Shown: piece by piece, positions 44,555-56,479 of the stretch
How the letters are laid out: each line of letters starts with the position of its first letter
Position numbering within the stretch: position 1 is the first letter of the stretch
Source: Bugula neritina
Taxonomy: Eukaryota > Bryozoa > Gymnolaemata > Cheilostomatida > Bugulidae
Direction of reading: 5' to 3'
Length of the DNA stretch: 64,000 bases
Assembly (NCBI GenBank): GCA_964035545.1
Contig: OZ037767.1
Coordinates: forward strand, 18,981,759-19,045,758
Notes under the pieces: model-generated
The model's input: the letters and a program-made list of their open reading frames with translations, nothing else
Database searches by the model: none
What the model was told of the DNA's origin: nothing
Program-made: the position numbers and the translations under genes

Positions 44555-47500
44555 CTGCAATGAGTGCCAGCATTTGCTATAAAACCTGTACTAAACAATA
44601 TTACTGTTTGAACCGGTGCCCCAGTATCTCTTTGTTGTTTAGCACTATTGATTTTACTTGCTGATTGATGTATTAATGTAACCATGCTGTTTAATCAAAG
44701 TTATGGCTGAATTCACTGGCACTATTCATTGTATTTCTATCCCAATCTCATTACATAGTTATGCTAATGTTTTTGTTGCAAAGTTTTATGTATGATATGC
44801 TTACTTTTCTAATTTTATAGTATACACAATCATTGTAATCAAACATAGTTTTGAACCATGCAGTACAAAAAATAAACATTACGTTAGCTATATAGCCAAT
44901 TAGTAAAATTTCACATATATAAATGTAATATTACCTGCTATAATATGTCAAACCTGCTTGATTTCATCTAATTAGACAGAATTATTGTATATGTAGCCAA
45001 GTTGAGATGGAAGTTAGCTGTTGAAATATGAATTTTATTAGTATATATAATTGAAACAAAATGGAACAATAAAAACCCGTGTTTACATTTGTGTTGATTA
45101 ATTACAGGTATTTCTTAAACCTGACATCAAATTCTGATAAGAGACATCATAATAAACTGCACCTTGCTTTGTTAAGGATCCAATAATATTCAAGCTTTGT
45201 TTTGTGTTACAATCTTTTGTTTGTTGGGGAAGTCCCGGACTTGGAAATTTGTAAGCAAGAAATATAACACCACATTTGTGCTCACAAAATGCCAGGGAAT
45301 ATAAATCAATTAAAGCAATAAATGAATTGGAACGCATGAACATTCCACGAGCTAGACGTGTCTTCATTATTGTTCAGTGATTTAAACAAAACAAGCTCTA
45401 TGACACATATAATTATTAATTACTAGAATTGATGTATCTTCCTAACATACAGTACAGCTTTATAGGTGATATTTAGCCATTAAATTGTTGAGTTAATGTT
45501 GCAAGTATCAAAGGAAGTTGTCCCCCTTGGGCAGACAGCTTTACTCAAGCGGAGTTTGCCTGTGTGCATTGCTAACTTCTAATGAACTTATAAACTTTTA
45601 CTCAGCAAAGGTTCCAATACAATACTATAAAAACTACTTGTTTTGTAGAAAAAAACATTGTCGTTAGCTTTGTGTATTCTAGTTGCTAATAAAAACCCTT
45701 TTTACTTGCAGCAGCGCCAGGTGGTTCATGTTTTATTTTCTTGGCATCCTTCACACTATAACATAATTCTACTATACAAGCAATATACGATAGTGCCATG
45801 TTGTACATACATATAACTGGTAAGACAGCTATACATATAGTTCTTTAGCTGTTGAGCTTTACTCAAACTGATAACACAGAGAGTTTTAGCAGAACGATAA
45901 TTTATATTTATAAAACGAAATTAACTTGTCTTATATCTTTTATAAACTGACGTGCTTTCTCATATGCACTTTATCTTTTCTTAATGTTTTCGTTTTTGCA
46001 AAATGATAATTTTTTTACAACAATGCTGTTTTTCGTGTACCTGTCACAGAAGTCATCTTACTGAAAGTCTCAAAGAAACAGGCAAACCTCAGCACCGACC
46101 AAGTTGTATTTCAGCAAGCTGGTGGAATATCTTAAAGGTATAATTTAACTTGTGAAATACAGAAGTTATAAGAGTTAAACAAAAAGAAAGAAAACCTCAT
46201 ATATCTACAATTACTTACTCTCCCAAGAATAGTTCACTTTTTAAGAACTTTCTGAGAATTATGTTATAATTAACTACCACTATTTAGCTTAGTTACTTTC
46301 CATGTAGACTTCATTAAAGTTCCACTTGGTTTCATTACATCTATTTCCATTGATAAACATCAGATTGTGCTAATATTATGAATTACATTTACTTGGTAAG
46401 TTATTTACCACACATAGCCTACATGAATGGTTAACTCCACTATAATCATTACCAGCATATTATTGTCTGTGAATATACTAAGTCATTCTACAGTATCTCC
46501 TCTGCAAAAGCACAAAACACTATGTATTCTTTAATCTGACACAAGCTATAGAGGTCTCGGATTCGAATCCCAGTAGTGGCAAAAGTTGTTTTATGAAGCA
46601 AATAATATATAAAACAGTATATGTGGAAATATAAAAATAAGATTATGATTAAATGAAGGAAAACTGTGCAATGCACTTGTAAATGTTCCTGGAAAACATT
46701 TTGCATTCTTCCTTTTGGTTTAGAGCAAATTTTAAATTTTTTGATTTAAATTTTTTAATTGCAACCTGGAATGAATAAGCAATGCTCAATTATTTAACTA
46801 AACTTTTCACACTGCACTGCTTACATATTTTTACAAAGTATATTGTCAGTTGTTTTAATAAATCAAAGCAACAAATTTTAGTTATTTACTTTTGCACAAT
46901 ATTTAATTGATTTATTATATATTTTTCTGCTTAAGGTATCCATATGCAACCAGACTGGTACACATATAACTAATATAAGACTTTTTTTGTTTTGTAAAAT
47001 TGCATACACACTGCAATGTCTATGAAAATGCCTGTTACATGTTTGAACTTATACTTATCAATACAGGCAAAGCACAAAGCCATTGGCATTTGGCAAACAG
47101 CACAGAACTACTTTCTGACAACATTATGCTATCTTTTTAACATATACAATTCTCAGATGAAATTACATTATAAGCTATTTATAGCCTATCTTAGCTGTGA
47201 AGCTTCAAAAGATCACACAAAACATGAAAGGCAGTAAGTACTATTAATTATTGCCAATTTACTGGACATCATATTAAAAAATATGCTTGGAACAGATAAA
47301 CTGGCTTTTCTAAATTTTAATTTAGCACTAAGGCTTAGAGTTTGACTATTGTGTATATAAGAATAATAAACATACAGTACTTTCTGTGCTGCTCCTGAGC
47401 TCAGATAAATTTATTCTAATTCAATATTTAAATATGAGGATGATTGTTCACTTTTCAGAACATTTCTGATTGAGAACTACTGGAACTACCCACTTTGTAC

Positions 47501-47597
47501 TAAGGAAAATGATGGGTGGCTATGAGATGCACTTTAATTTAGTGCATAGACATGCCCCATCTTTGTGGTTTAATATATTTGCATTACTTATAATGGG
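44555..47597. other. Region upstream of the first ZNFX1 exon found
   Basis: The missing start-codon exon and promoter of the ZNFX1 gene should lie here or further right. A minus-strand open stretch at 45098-45367 is partly kept in the duplicate (61349-61612), but it matches nothing I know and has no clear splice sites. GGATTCGAATCCC near 46560 may be another SINE B box. Otherwise I see only AT-rich non-coding DNA. Confidence 0.4.
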
Positions 47598-48688
47598 GGT
47601 GCCAACATGCAAAAATGGGCAGGTGGAGCACATTGCTATATATCACTGCAAATCCAACATTTTACTGATTTCAAATCTGCAAGTAACTTTTTTGTATCTA
47701 GAGGGTTCTCGCTTGAAAGGGGTGGATATACAGGGGTTGGCGAATTTTCAAGGGGGCATCATGAAATTTTAAATATGCAATTACTTGAGTAATTTGAATT
47801 TAATATTTAAAATTTTTTCTGGATATGTTGTACATCTATGAAAGTATTTCTTAAAAAAAATTGTGACTAAAAATTGATAGGTGGGCGGAGCCTATGGCAT
47901 AATGTATTGCTTTTTTGGATGTACCTGATATTTTCTAAGCCGCCACTTTTTTGTTGTAGCATATAGAATAGTAATTTTTAGCATGTAGACACTCCTTAGT
48001 GTCCTTACAAGTCACGCTAATTTCTAGTATATTCTGACCAACAGAACTTTTTTTACAGCTCTGAAAATTAAAAAAGTCAAAATTGGAGTTATCTCCCCTG
48101 TTTAAGAAAGTTGCCTTTTCACCCAATATTATTGCATTTTATTAACTGGTTTGACATTATTCTAATATAAACTAAAGTTTAACTTGTTTTTATTAGCTGA
48201 TGGCTCATTTCCAGCACATAGTTAGAGGAAGTACTGCTTCAAAGGCATGAATGTGAAATGTTTCATCTCTCAAATAGCTATTAACATTTATTACTTGTTT
48301 GATAATGAACCATGTGTATTTTGCTAGTCACACACATAGCGTTAAAAGGCAACTTTAGAACCTGCAATTAACAGAACAAAATTATTCTAAAATAATAACA
48401 ATTATTTAACAATGCAGGAAAAAGTAATCCGGAAAGGTGATATTTGTTCACCTTGTTGCTGTAGAGGTAAAATTTATATCAAATGCTATAGAATTTTATC
48501 CATGCAGAAAACTAAAATGTCCCTTGTACTTGTACATGAAATATTTACAGTAGCTGTGCTTAGAATTTATTTAAAACACTTTTTGAAAAAAGTTCATGTT
48601 GAACTGGAACGGCTAAATCTCTAAAGTTATCTTTTGATGACCAATACTAGAATGACCAAAATAACCCATAAGCAGGTTTTATTAGCAA
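47598..48688 (+). repeat. Left arm of a 5 kb inverted repeat
   Basis: It is the reverse complement of 51608-52679 at high identity by eye, from GGTGCCAACATGC outside to AAGCAGGTTTTATTAGCAA inside. A 70-codon open stretch (48412-48624, MQEKVIRKGDICSPC) has a partner in the right arm. A minus-strand stretch (48126-47935) with DNSNFDFFNFQSCKKSS does too. Confidence 0.9.
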
Positions 48689-49079
48689 CAGTAAATCACC
48701 CGACTAGAAACAAGCATATAATTTAGAAATTAAAAATTCAGACCACACTTATTCATGTTTGAAAATACTAAGGCTAGATAGTGCGGCAGCTATTATTGAA
48801 CTAAGTTCAGCAATTGATTTCAAGCTATTACTCTAGCAAGTATTGTCCAGTTATCACACACCTTTGTGCGAACCGTAAAAAACAATGCTGCGTTTTTAGA
48901 AGATGCAGTTGATGGAAAGAAGACAATAGAAGACACCTCAACAGTTTAAATTTGGCAAAGTTGACTTCAAAATATAGTTAATTAATATTAGAGAGAAATC
49001 ATGGGGGTCTGTTTTTACAGGAAATTGAAGAAAATCCGATCAAATTATTTTAGCTTAGCAAACAAAAACTCAACTTTCA

Positions 49080-51300
49080 TCATTTCGAGAATCTAAGGCA
49101 GCCAGAAATAGTCCAGCCAAGAGATTTTGCTGACCATTAAAAAGTTTTTCAAAATTCATCAGCCTTATTCAATATGGCTCTTTAGAAAGCTTGCACCAAC
49201 ATAAATTTTTGGATTGGATCTAAGTCTCGTCATAAGAAAACTGGGTCTTAGCCTCAGCATAAACTTAACACTGACATACTGAAAGATCAAGAAAAGAGAA
49301 AAAAAATTGAGAAGGAATTAGATGAGAATCTAAAATGTTGGGGTGCACGTGATGGTGACACAGGGAAAATGTGGAAAGATTTGAGAAAAACAGTCCTTTC
49401 AACTGTTAGTGAAGTGCTTGGTAAGCAGATCCTGAAACACCAGGAGGTTGGTTTGATGGACATGATAAACTGCTACAGCAGTTGATCTAGAAGAGAAACA
49501 AGGCGAGACAGGTTTTCCTCCAGAATAATACCATATTGAAAAGAAAGACCTACTGAAAAGCACAGAAGTATATCAAAGAGATGAAAAGTACATGGTGGGA
49601 AAAAAGCAATAAAACGTTAAATGGAAGCAGAGAGAAGGGACATAAAAGCATTCTATATAGGCCTAAAAGAAACTTACTTATAGTCGTAAATCTAGAGGAT
49701 TGATTCAACTCCGTGACTACTATAGAAACACAATTCTACAAGAATGGGGGGGGGGGGAAATGTTAGAAATATTATCTGACCATTTCAATCAGTTGCTCAA
49801 CATACCAGGAGAGCTAGATGAAGCAGAAAAGAACAAAATAGTGCAAAGGCCACCTGTTGCACTTTTGGATGATCCTCCTAATATGAATAAGCTTATGTCA
49901 GCGATTAGTTCAATGCATGATAAGAGAACTGTTGGCAAAGATGGTATTCCATCTGACGTATGGAAAAATGGTGGTCAAAAATGACAGGTTGTCTTTACAA
50001 TACATAATGTGTGGGACACCGAGACCGTACCACCACACTGGAAGGATGCAAGCATTGTCCAATTTTTAAGAAAGGCGATAGGAAAATAAACGGGGAATTA
50101 TCAGGCACATATCTTCTGTCTATTGTGGCAAGATTCTCTCTCCCATACTATCGACTAATGCACATACTACCCAAGAGGTGCTACTGGAGTCTCAGTGGGA
50201 TTTCAGGAGAGGAAAAAAGTACAATTGACATAATTTCTGCTAGAAGCAATTACAAAAGAAGTGCACAGAACAAAATATGCAACTCTATATAGTATTTTTG
50301 ACCTCAGTAAGGTATTTGATACTATATCTATAGCAGGCCTTTGGCAGGTCCTTTAAAGGTTTGGTTGTACAGACAAGTTTAGTTGCATTAATGAAGCCCC
50401 TCATACAGGCATGCAAGCATATGTAGCAATGAGTGGTTCCATCGCAAATGATTTTGAAGTAACAAGTGAAAGCAAGCACGAGTGTGTTCTTGCGTCAATA
50501 CTTTTCTCACTTTACCTGTCAGCCATAATAAAAGTTGCCTTCAAAAACAGTTGAGAAAGGGTATATATGTAAAAACTAAAAAAGAGGCAGACCTGTTTGA
50601 TGCAACTCATTTCAGTTTTACAACCGAAACCACCACCGAGTTAAAGACTTGTTATTTGCTGATGTTAGTGCTATAGTGTTTTATTATTCTGATGATATAC
50701 AGACTTTAGTCAACATATTTGCTAATGTTGCAAAGGGTTTTAGTGTCAAAATCAACATCAAGAAGACGGAATGCCTCGATCAGCCTCAAAATTTTCAAAG
50801 TGGAACATCTAGCCCAAACACTACAACCATTAATGGAAAACTTTTGATAAAGTGTAAAGCTTTGAAGTATCTTGGAAACACAGTAGCTGTCAATGCTCAA
50901 GTAGATAATGAAATCTCTCCAAGAATAGGAAACGCTAGTGCAGTGTATGAAAAACTGGACTAATCGTCATGTTCCAATCAAAGTCAAGTGTCAGGTGTAT
51001 CGTGCTACGGTAATAGCTGCCTCACTGTATAGTGCTGAGACCTGGAACATGTACGGCCTGCAGGCATATGTCATGCGATATTTATGATCAATCGTGGGTA
51101 TCTCTTGGAGGAACAAGATTACTAGTCACGGAAATTGTATAAAAGAAAGCTGGTTAGCCATTTTTGGACTCTACCCTCTAAGTTTTAAAGACGCTGTGAA
51201 TCGAAATATGACAAATATAGATATGGACAGAGATGGCTGGCAAAAGCAGATTAATTTTAGAAGCGGATGGAGATGTCTGTTTAAACCAAATTGAAAATAT
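49080..51300 (+). pseudogene. Decayed LINE (non-LTR) reverse transcriptase in the loop of the inverted repeat
   Basis: Several frames with stops and shifts spell a LINE ORF2 in order. 49700-49984: a pre-RT segment ending DKRTVGKDGIPSDVWKNGG. 50030-50110: HWKDASIVQF and a KKGDRK-like string. 50280-50340: LYSIFDLSKVFDTI (RT motif A region). 50649-50963: VKINIKKTECLDQP and LKYLGNTVAVNAQVDNEI. 51000-51110: a C-terminal part with SAETWNMYGLQ and GISWRNKIT. These are typical of Jockey/I-group LINEs. No intact ORF is left and the endonuclease part was not found. Confidence 0.85.
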
Positions 51301-51607
51301 ATTCCAAAATTATGGTGAAGCAAGTATGCTGTTGTAAACATTGTAGCAGAGGTGTGAAAGCAGATAGACAAATAATGGTAATATCAAAGCAGAAACTAAA
51401 TGCTCTTTTTTAGGTAGCTGTAAAAACATTATCAGTTAGATCCATAGCAATTCACAACTTTCCATCGATAATAACTGTTCTGAATGCGCAATTGTTTTAG
51501 GTAAAGTAGCTACTAATGGAAAACAGTTTGATTTTGCTAATAGTTATAAAGCTAATCTGTCATTGTTCTGAAACTTTTCTCTTTATTCAAGGATTGATTT
51601 GAGCTCT

Positions 51608-52679
51608 CGCTAATGAAACCTGCTTATGGGTGTTTTTTGTCATTCTAGTAATGGTCATCAAAAGATAACTTTAGGGATTTTTTCAAAAAGTGTTTTAAAC
51701 AAATTTTAAGCACAGCTACTGTAAATATTTCATGTACAAGTACAAGTACAAGGGATATTTTAGTTTTCTGCATAGGTAAAACTTTATAGCACTTGATATA
51801 AATTTTACTTCTACAGCGACAAGGTAAACAAATATCACCTTTCTGGATTACTTTTTCCTGCATTGTTAAATAGTTGTTATTATTCTAGAAAAATTTTGTT
51901 CTGTAGTTAATTGCAGGTTCTAAAATTGCCTTTTAATGATGTGTGTGACTAGCAAAATACACATGGTTCATTATCAAACAGGTAATAAATGTTAATAGCT
52001 ATTTGAGAGATGAAACATTTCACATTCATGCCTTTGAAGCAGTACTTCCTCTAACTATGTGCTGGAAATGAGCCATCAGCTAATAAAAACAAGTCAAACT
52101 TCAGTTTATATTAAAATAAAGTCAAACCAGTTAATAAAATGCAATAATATTGGGTGGAAAGGCAACTTTCTAAAACGGGGGAGATAACTCCGGTTTTGAC
52201 ATTTTTGATTTTCAGAGCTGTAAAAAAAGTTCTGTTTGTCAGAATATACTAGAAAATAGTGAGGTTTATAAGGACACTAAAGAGTGTCTGCATGCTAAAG
52301 ATTATCATTCTAGATGCTACAACAAAAAATTGGAGGTTTAGAAAATATCAGGTACATCCAAAAAAGCAATACATTATGCCATAGGCTCCGCCCACTTATT
52401 AATTTTTAGTCACAATTTTTTTAAGAAATACTTACATAGGTGGTACAACATATCTAGAAATTTTTTTTAAATATTAAACTCGAATTACTCAAGTAATTGC
52501 ATATTTAAAATTTCATGGTGCCCCTTGAAAATTCGCCAACCCCTGATTATCCACCGCTTTCAAGCGAGAATCCCCCAGATACAAAAAAGTTATTTGCAGA
52601 TTTGAAATCAGTAGAATGTTGGATTTGCAGTGATATATAGCAATGTGCTCCACCCGCCTATTTTTGCATGTTGGCACCA
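51608..52679 (-). repeat. Right arm of a 5 kb inverted repeat
   Basis: Reverse complement of 47598-48688. The arms differ by scattered substitutions and small indels. The outer edge is GCATGTTGGCACC. The flanks do not show an obvious target duplication, so transposon and inverted-duplication origins both remain possible. Confidence 0.9.
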
Positions 52680-53285
52680 CCACTGTTACCACCTAGATGA
52701 ACACTCATTTGTTTAAATTCACGTCTGCATGAACTACTGGTGTCAAAATATATGTACTTTTAATTAGGCCAGCTACTGTGCATACAGACCGCACTGATAA
52801 GACAGAGTATGAACCTTGAGAGACTTAAAAAGTCATATATATACTAATTTGCCACATTCAAAATGACTTCAACTGGTATATGAAAACACCTAGTAATGAA
52901 TTTATCACTTGTACTGAAAATTCAATGATTTATGAAAAAATGAGTGACTATAGTTGACTAATTGGTTAGGACTAGTGTTTTTTTAAATATGGGACAACAA
53001 TTTTAGACTGAAACATTACATTTATGCACAGTTTATAATTAATAAGTATTTTGCTGACAGACATGTATATAAGTGTACATAAAAACTTACATATGATGAA
53101 AATAAAGGTTGCAAACAAAGATTTTAAAGCAAAACATTTTGACAATTATAAACATTCCCCACTGTTTCCTTTTTTCACATTGACTTTTAGGTGTATATTA
53201 TACACTGCATCTCTTGACTTTGTATTCTGCTAATGAATGCTTTATATAAAGATTGTTCGATGGTAAAGGTTTGCATATAATATAT
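52680..53285. other. Spacer without recognised features
   Basis: About 600 bases of AT-rich sequence between the inverted repeat and the ribozyme cluster. No open frame above 60 codons looks real, and I see no repeat or RNA motif. Confidence 0.4.
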
Positions 53286-53292
53286 ATCCTAA

Positions 53293-53338
53293 TCTGTGGA
53301 CAGCAGCTGTTTTGGGATTTGTCCCCTCATCAGCACAG
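53293..53338 (-). ncRNA. Hammerhead ribozyme-like repeat, copy 1 (core-mutated)
   Basis: On the minus strand: stem I CTGTG, core CTGATGA, stem II GGG...CCC, then AAAA where a hammerhead needs GAAA, a stem III CAG/CTG hairpin, GTC and the stem I partner CACAG. The changed core base should abolish cleavage. About 150 further bases downstream (to about 53480) are shared with copies 2 and 3. Confidence 0.7.
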
Positions 53339-53486
53339 GACAGACTACCATGCATGGCCCACACCTTTGCAATAGTAACAACTTATGTTTTTACCACAGC
53401 ATATTTAAAAGGTGTATAAACTCAAGCCAGAGAGCTCAAGTGACTCTAGAGGTCACTTAGGAGTCACAAGCCTTGCAAAGTGCTAG

Positions 53487-53529
<43 letters not shown>

Positions 53530-53537
53530 TATATATG

Positions 53538-53607
<70 letters not shown>

Positions 53608-53610
53608 CAA

Positions 53611-53657
53611 TCTGTGGACAGCGGCTGTTTCGGGGTTTGTCCCCTCATCAGCACAGA
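53611..53657 (-). ncRNA. Hammerhead ribozyme, intact consensus core
   Basis: On the minus strand: stem I strand TCTGTG; core CTGATGA; stem II GGGG-ACAAA-CCCC (perfect); GAAA; stem III CAG-CCG-CTG, a tiny hairpin; cleavage triplet GTC; stem I partner CACAGA. All invariant core bases are present and all three helices pair. Short stem III hairpins are known from hammerheads of Penelope-like elements and retrozymes. It should self-cleave after GTC if transcribed from the minus strand. Confidence 0.88.
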
Positions 53658-53907
53658 ACAGAGTACCATGGCCCACACCTTCGCAATAGTAGAAACTTAT
53701 GTTTCTACTAAAGCATATTTAAAAGGTGTGTATATATATATACATATATATATATATTATATATATATATATATATTATATAGGTGACTCCTAGGTGACC
53801 CCTAGAGTCACTTGAGCACTCTGGCTTGGGTTTACACACCTTTTAAATATGCTTTAGTAAAACTATAAGTTTCTACTATTGCGAAGGTATAGGCCATCGT
53901 ACTCTGT

Positions 53908-53954
53908 TCTGTGCTGATGAGGGAACAAATCCCAAAACAGCTGCTGTCCACAGA
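53908..53954 (+). ncRNA. Hammerhead ribozyme-like repeat, copy 3 (core-mutated, inverted)
   Basis: Same architecture as copy 2 but on the plus strand: TCTGTG, CTGATGA, GGGAACAAATCCC, then AAAA instead of GAAA, CAGCTGCTG, TC, CACAGA. It shares the G-to-A core change with copy 1. Its upstream flank (53784-53907) is the inverse of the flanks of copies 1 and 2, so copies 2 and 3 form an inverted pair. Confidence 0.7.
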
Positions 53955-53956
53955 TG

Positions 53957-54030
<74 letters not shown>

Positions 54031-54033
<3 letters not shown>

Positions 54034-54285
54034 TCTATAATTAAAAATGAATCAAAAGAACTCAGTATTTCGAAAAATAGAGTATTTATATTTGGTACTA
54101 ATACAATTTTGGATATAAAAATAAATTTAGATCTTCATTTATTGACTACAATATTGTTTCGCGTAGTGCGAGCTACGATCATCAAGTCGTTGTGTGTACA
54201 CTTGAGTGATTTTGTTTTGAAATTAGTATTGTTAGTGTATTACTACGCTGGAATGTTTTAACTAGCGTCTGTTAAGTGCGCAAGT
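54031..54285 (-). repeat. Pseudo-LTR, left copy (3' in element sense)
   Basis: Direct repeat of 56480-56735 with a handful of substitutions. It overlaps the last codons of the element's ORF (stop at 54258-54260). Confidence 0.85.
54144..54188 (-). ncRNA. Hammerhead-like motif in the left pseudo-LTR (core-mutated)
   Basis: Minus strand: GAC, TTGATGA (consensus CTGATGA), stem II CGTA...TACG, GAAA, stem III CAA-TA-TTG, GTA, GTC. The first core base differs from consensus, so activity is doubtful. The GAAA and stem III parts are better here than in the right copy. Confidence 0.5.
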
Positions 54286-56412
54286 AAAAATTTGCGTTTA
54301 TGTCTACATGTGGTGGAAAGCTCTTTTCGTTTGTTGAGGGAAGATAATTCCGGTTGTTTTAAAATCATATACTTCTCATAGTTGCATAAGTTACATCTGT
54401 TGGTTAGGTTTGAGTATGATTTGCAAATTTTTAAAATATTCCATTTTAAGCTGAATTTTGTGTTGTTGTCTTTTAAATTTCAGATGTGTCTGCTGAGTTG
54501 CGTGCTGTTTGCTTTATCTGCATGTAGGAAAGAGGCTTTGTGGTTATTGAATCTGGTTTTGAAGGTAGTCGAACAGAGTCCTATGTATGAATGGCTGGAA
54601 TTATTGTCATGTCTTGTTACAGTTGCTTGGTATATTACGTCTTTGTATAAGCATTTACCATTTAATGGACAGTGGAAAGGTTGTTTGCAGTTACATTGTG
54701 TGTTATTTAGTTTAGTAGCGGTAGTAGGGTGTGTGTGGTTTTAAGTTTGTGATGGTTCGGGCCATCAATAATATTTTTCATGTTTGGCATGCATGAATAG
54801 CTAATTTTTATGGTTTTCCAATTGAAAATTTTACTTAGTTGGTTGGATGGTGGAAAGCATTTGTCAATGATTTGAAGAAATGTCTTCCCTATTTTGGTTT
54901 TTACTGTTGAACTGAAAGGTGGGTTGTACCACAATATGTTTTTATTTCTATTTCTATTATTGTTGTTGGATTTGGGTGTCGGGTTATATTTTAATTTATA
55001 GTCATATCCACTGTTTGATAGTGCTTCTTGGTACGGTTGTATGGTGGTGTTAAACTCTTCTTCATTGGAGGATAGTGAGCTAAGTCTTTTATTAATATTT
55101 TCTGGTATGTTTTTCAATACTGCAGGTGGGTGGTCGGTTTGTTTATGAACATAAAGGATAGTGTTTCCAGGTTTTGTATAGGGTTTATAGGATTGGTTAG
55201 TCAAGTTAAATGTTACATCTAGGAAGTTTACAACTTTCTTATTGGCTTCTATTGTGATTGAAAGATTAAATTTTCTAAAAAAGTTGCAAATTTGTTTTTT
55301 GTTCTGTTCTATATGTCTAGGTGTTCCTTCACAAACTAATAGTCCATCATCTCTATACAGGCCTAAATTACATTCTATGTTCATTTCAGTAGTTAATAGA
55401 TTAAGCAAGTATATTCCAATTAGTTGGCAGGTTTCGGCGCCGTCATAGCTTCCCATAGTGACATCAAAATTACTGTCGTGTTTTTTTGTCCATGTTGTTC
55501 ACCATTGGAGATAAGGATGGAATTTTTAGAGTGTAAAATTATTTCCTGGTGTTCAGTTGGTATGTTGGTAAAGTGTGACGCAAAGGAAAGGGCTTTGTAA
55601 AGGAGGTCTTCGGTTATTGATGGGTAGAAATTGCATATATCAAAAGTAATAAATGACTTACTGCTTTTGTTCTTGATGTTTTCAAACCAATTTATTACTG
55701 AGTAGGAGTTCTTCCATATGTTGACTTTGATATGCTGGAGGAGTTTTGTGTTTATATTGTCCAATAATTGTTTGCTGATTATACCGATGTTGGATTTGGT
55801 GGGGTTTATTAGTCTGCAGGATGGTTTGTTATTGAAGTTGGGTTTGTGATCTTTTAAAGTAATAAAAGCTTCTTTCTGGGCTAGTACTTCTATTCTGGTG
55901 TCTAGATTTAATGATTTGGCGATTATGATGTCCTTAGTTGTGATTGATTTAGCTAGGTCAGGTGGGGCTTTTTTGTAGTCTTTCGTAATGTTTTGTTCAA
56001 TAAACTCTCTGTATTGGGAAGTAGATAGTTTGTAGAAATTGGTAGTTTTGTCAGCTTTCACTAGCAGTTTGTCATCATTTTTAATATCCTTTACATTATT
56101 TCTCATTTTGGTTTGTAGTTGATTAGTAAATGATTCAAACCTGATGTTGGTTAGTAGGTTGTATATTTCAGTTTCAAAGTGGTCTAATTCCTTAATGTGT
56201 GGTGTTGGTTTGCTGGATTTAAAGCCAAAAGTATCTTTAGTAGTAGGCTTGCAGTTTGGGTTTAAGTAGAAGAAAGCTTTCCATCTGACGCGTATTAAGA
56301 ATTTCTCAGTCATGTTAATAATCCGTATTAGATAGTCTTTGTCCGTACTTTTCGGAATATTTTTTAGGGAATATCCAAAGTTTAGACTATTCATTTTCTT
56401 GAGAGAGCTCAA
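54258..56412 (-). pseudogene. Penelope-like RT plus GIY-YIG endonuclease ORF with two frameshifts
   Basis: Minus strand. The first part (56412 to about 55440, about 325 residues) has the RT motifs TLKDHKPNFNNKPSCRLINP and FDICNFYPSI (motif A aspartate). A one-base shift near 55450 is followed by MGSYDGAETCQLIGIYLL (motif B) and LYRDDGLL (catalytic DD), to about 54710. A second shift after HTLLPLLN is followed by CNCKQPFHCPLNGKC, then HSYIGLCSTTFKTRFNNH (GIY-YIG core, YIG retained) and LNKRKELSTTCRHKRKFLL, ending at 54258. Total about 715 residues, near full length for a Penelope-like protein. The frameshifts make this copy non-autonomous unless they are sequencing errors. Confidence 0.9.
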
Positions 56413-56479
56413 CTAAGAAGTATTTGTGTATAAATAAGGTATCACTATTTATACAAATAAAATTAGAAGCATGTAATAC

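Larger units (their letters stand above)
53488..54030. repeat. (TA)n tracts interleaved with ribozyme repeats
   Basis: Pure TA tracts at 53488-53604, 53728-53783 and 53961-54030 separate the hammerhead repeats and abut the left end of the Penelope-like element. This suggests repeated insertion into, or growth from, TA-rich targets. Confidence 0.9.

Noticed and set aside
45098-45367. Possible extra 5' exon of the ZNFX1 gene
   Set aside because: It is open in both duplicate copies over only part of its length, with no clear acceptor and donor in phase and no known motif. Kept only as a note.
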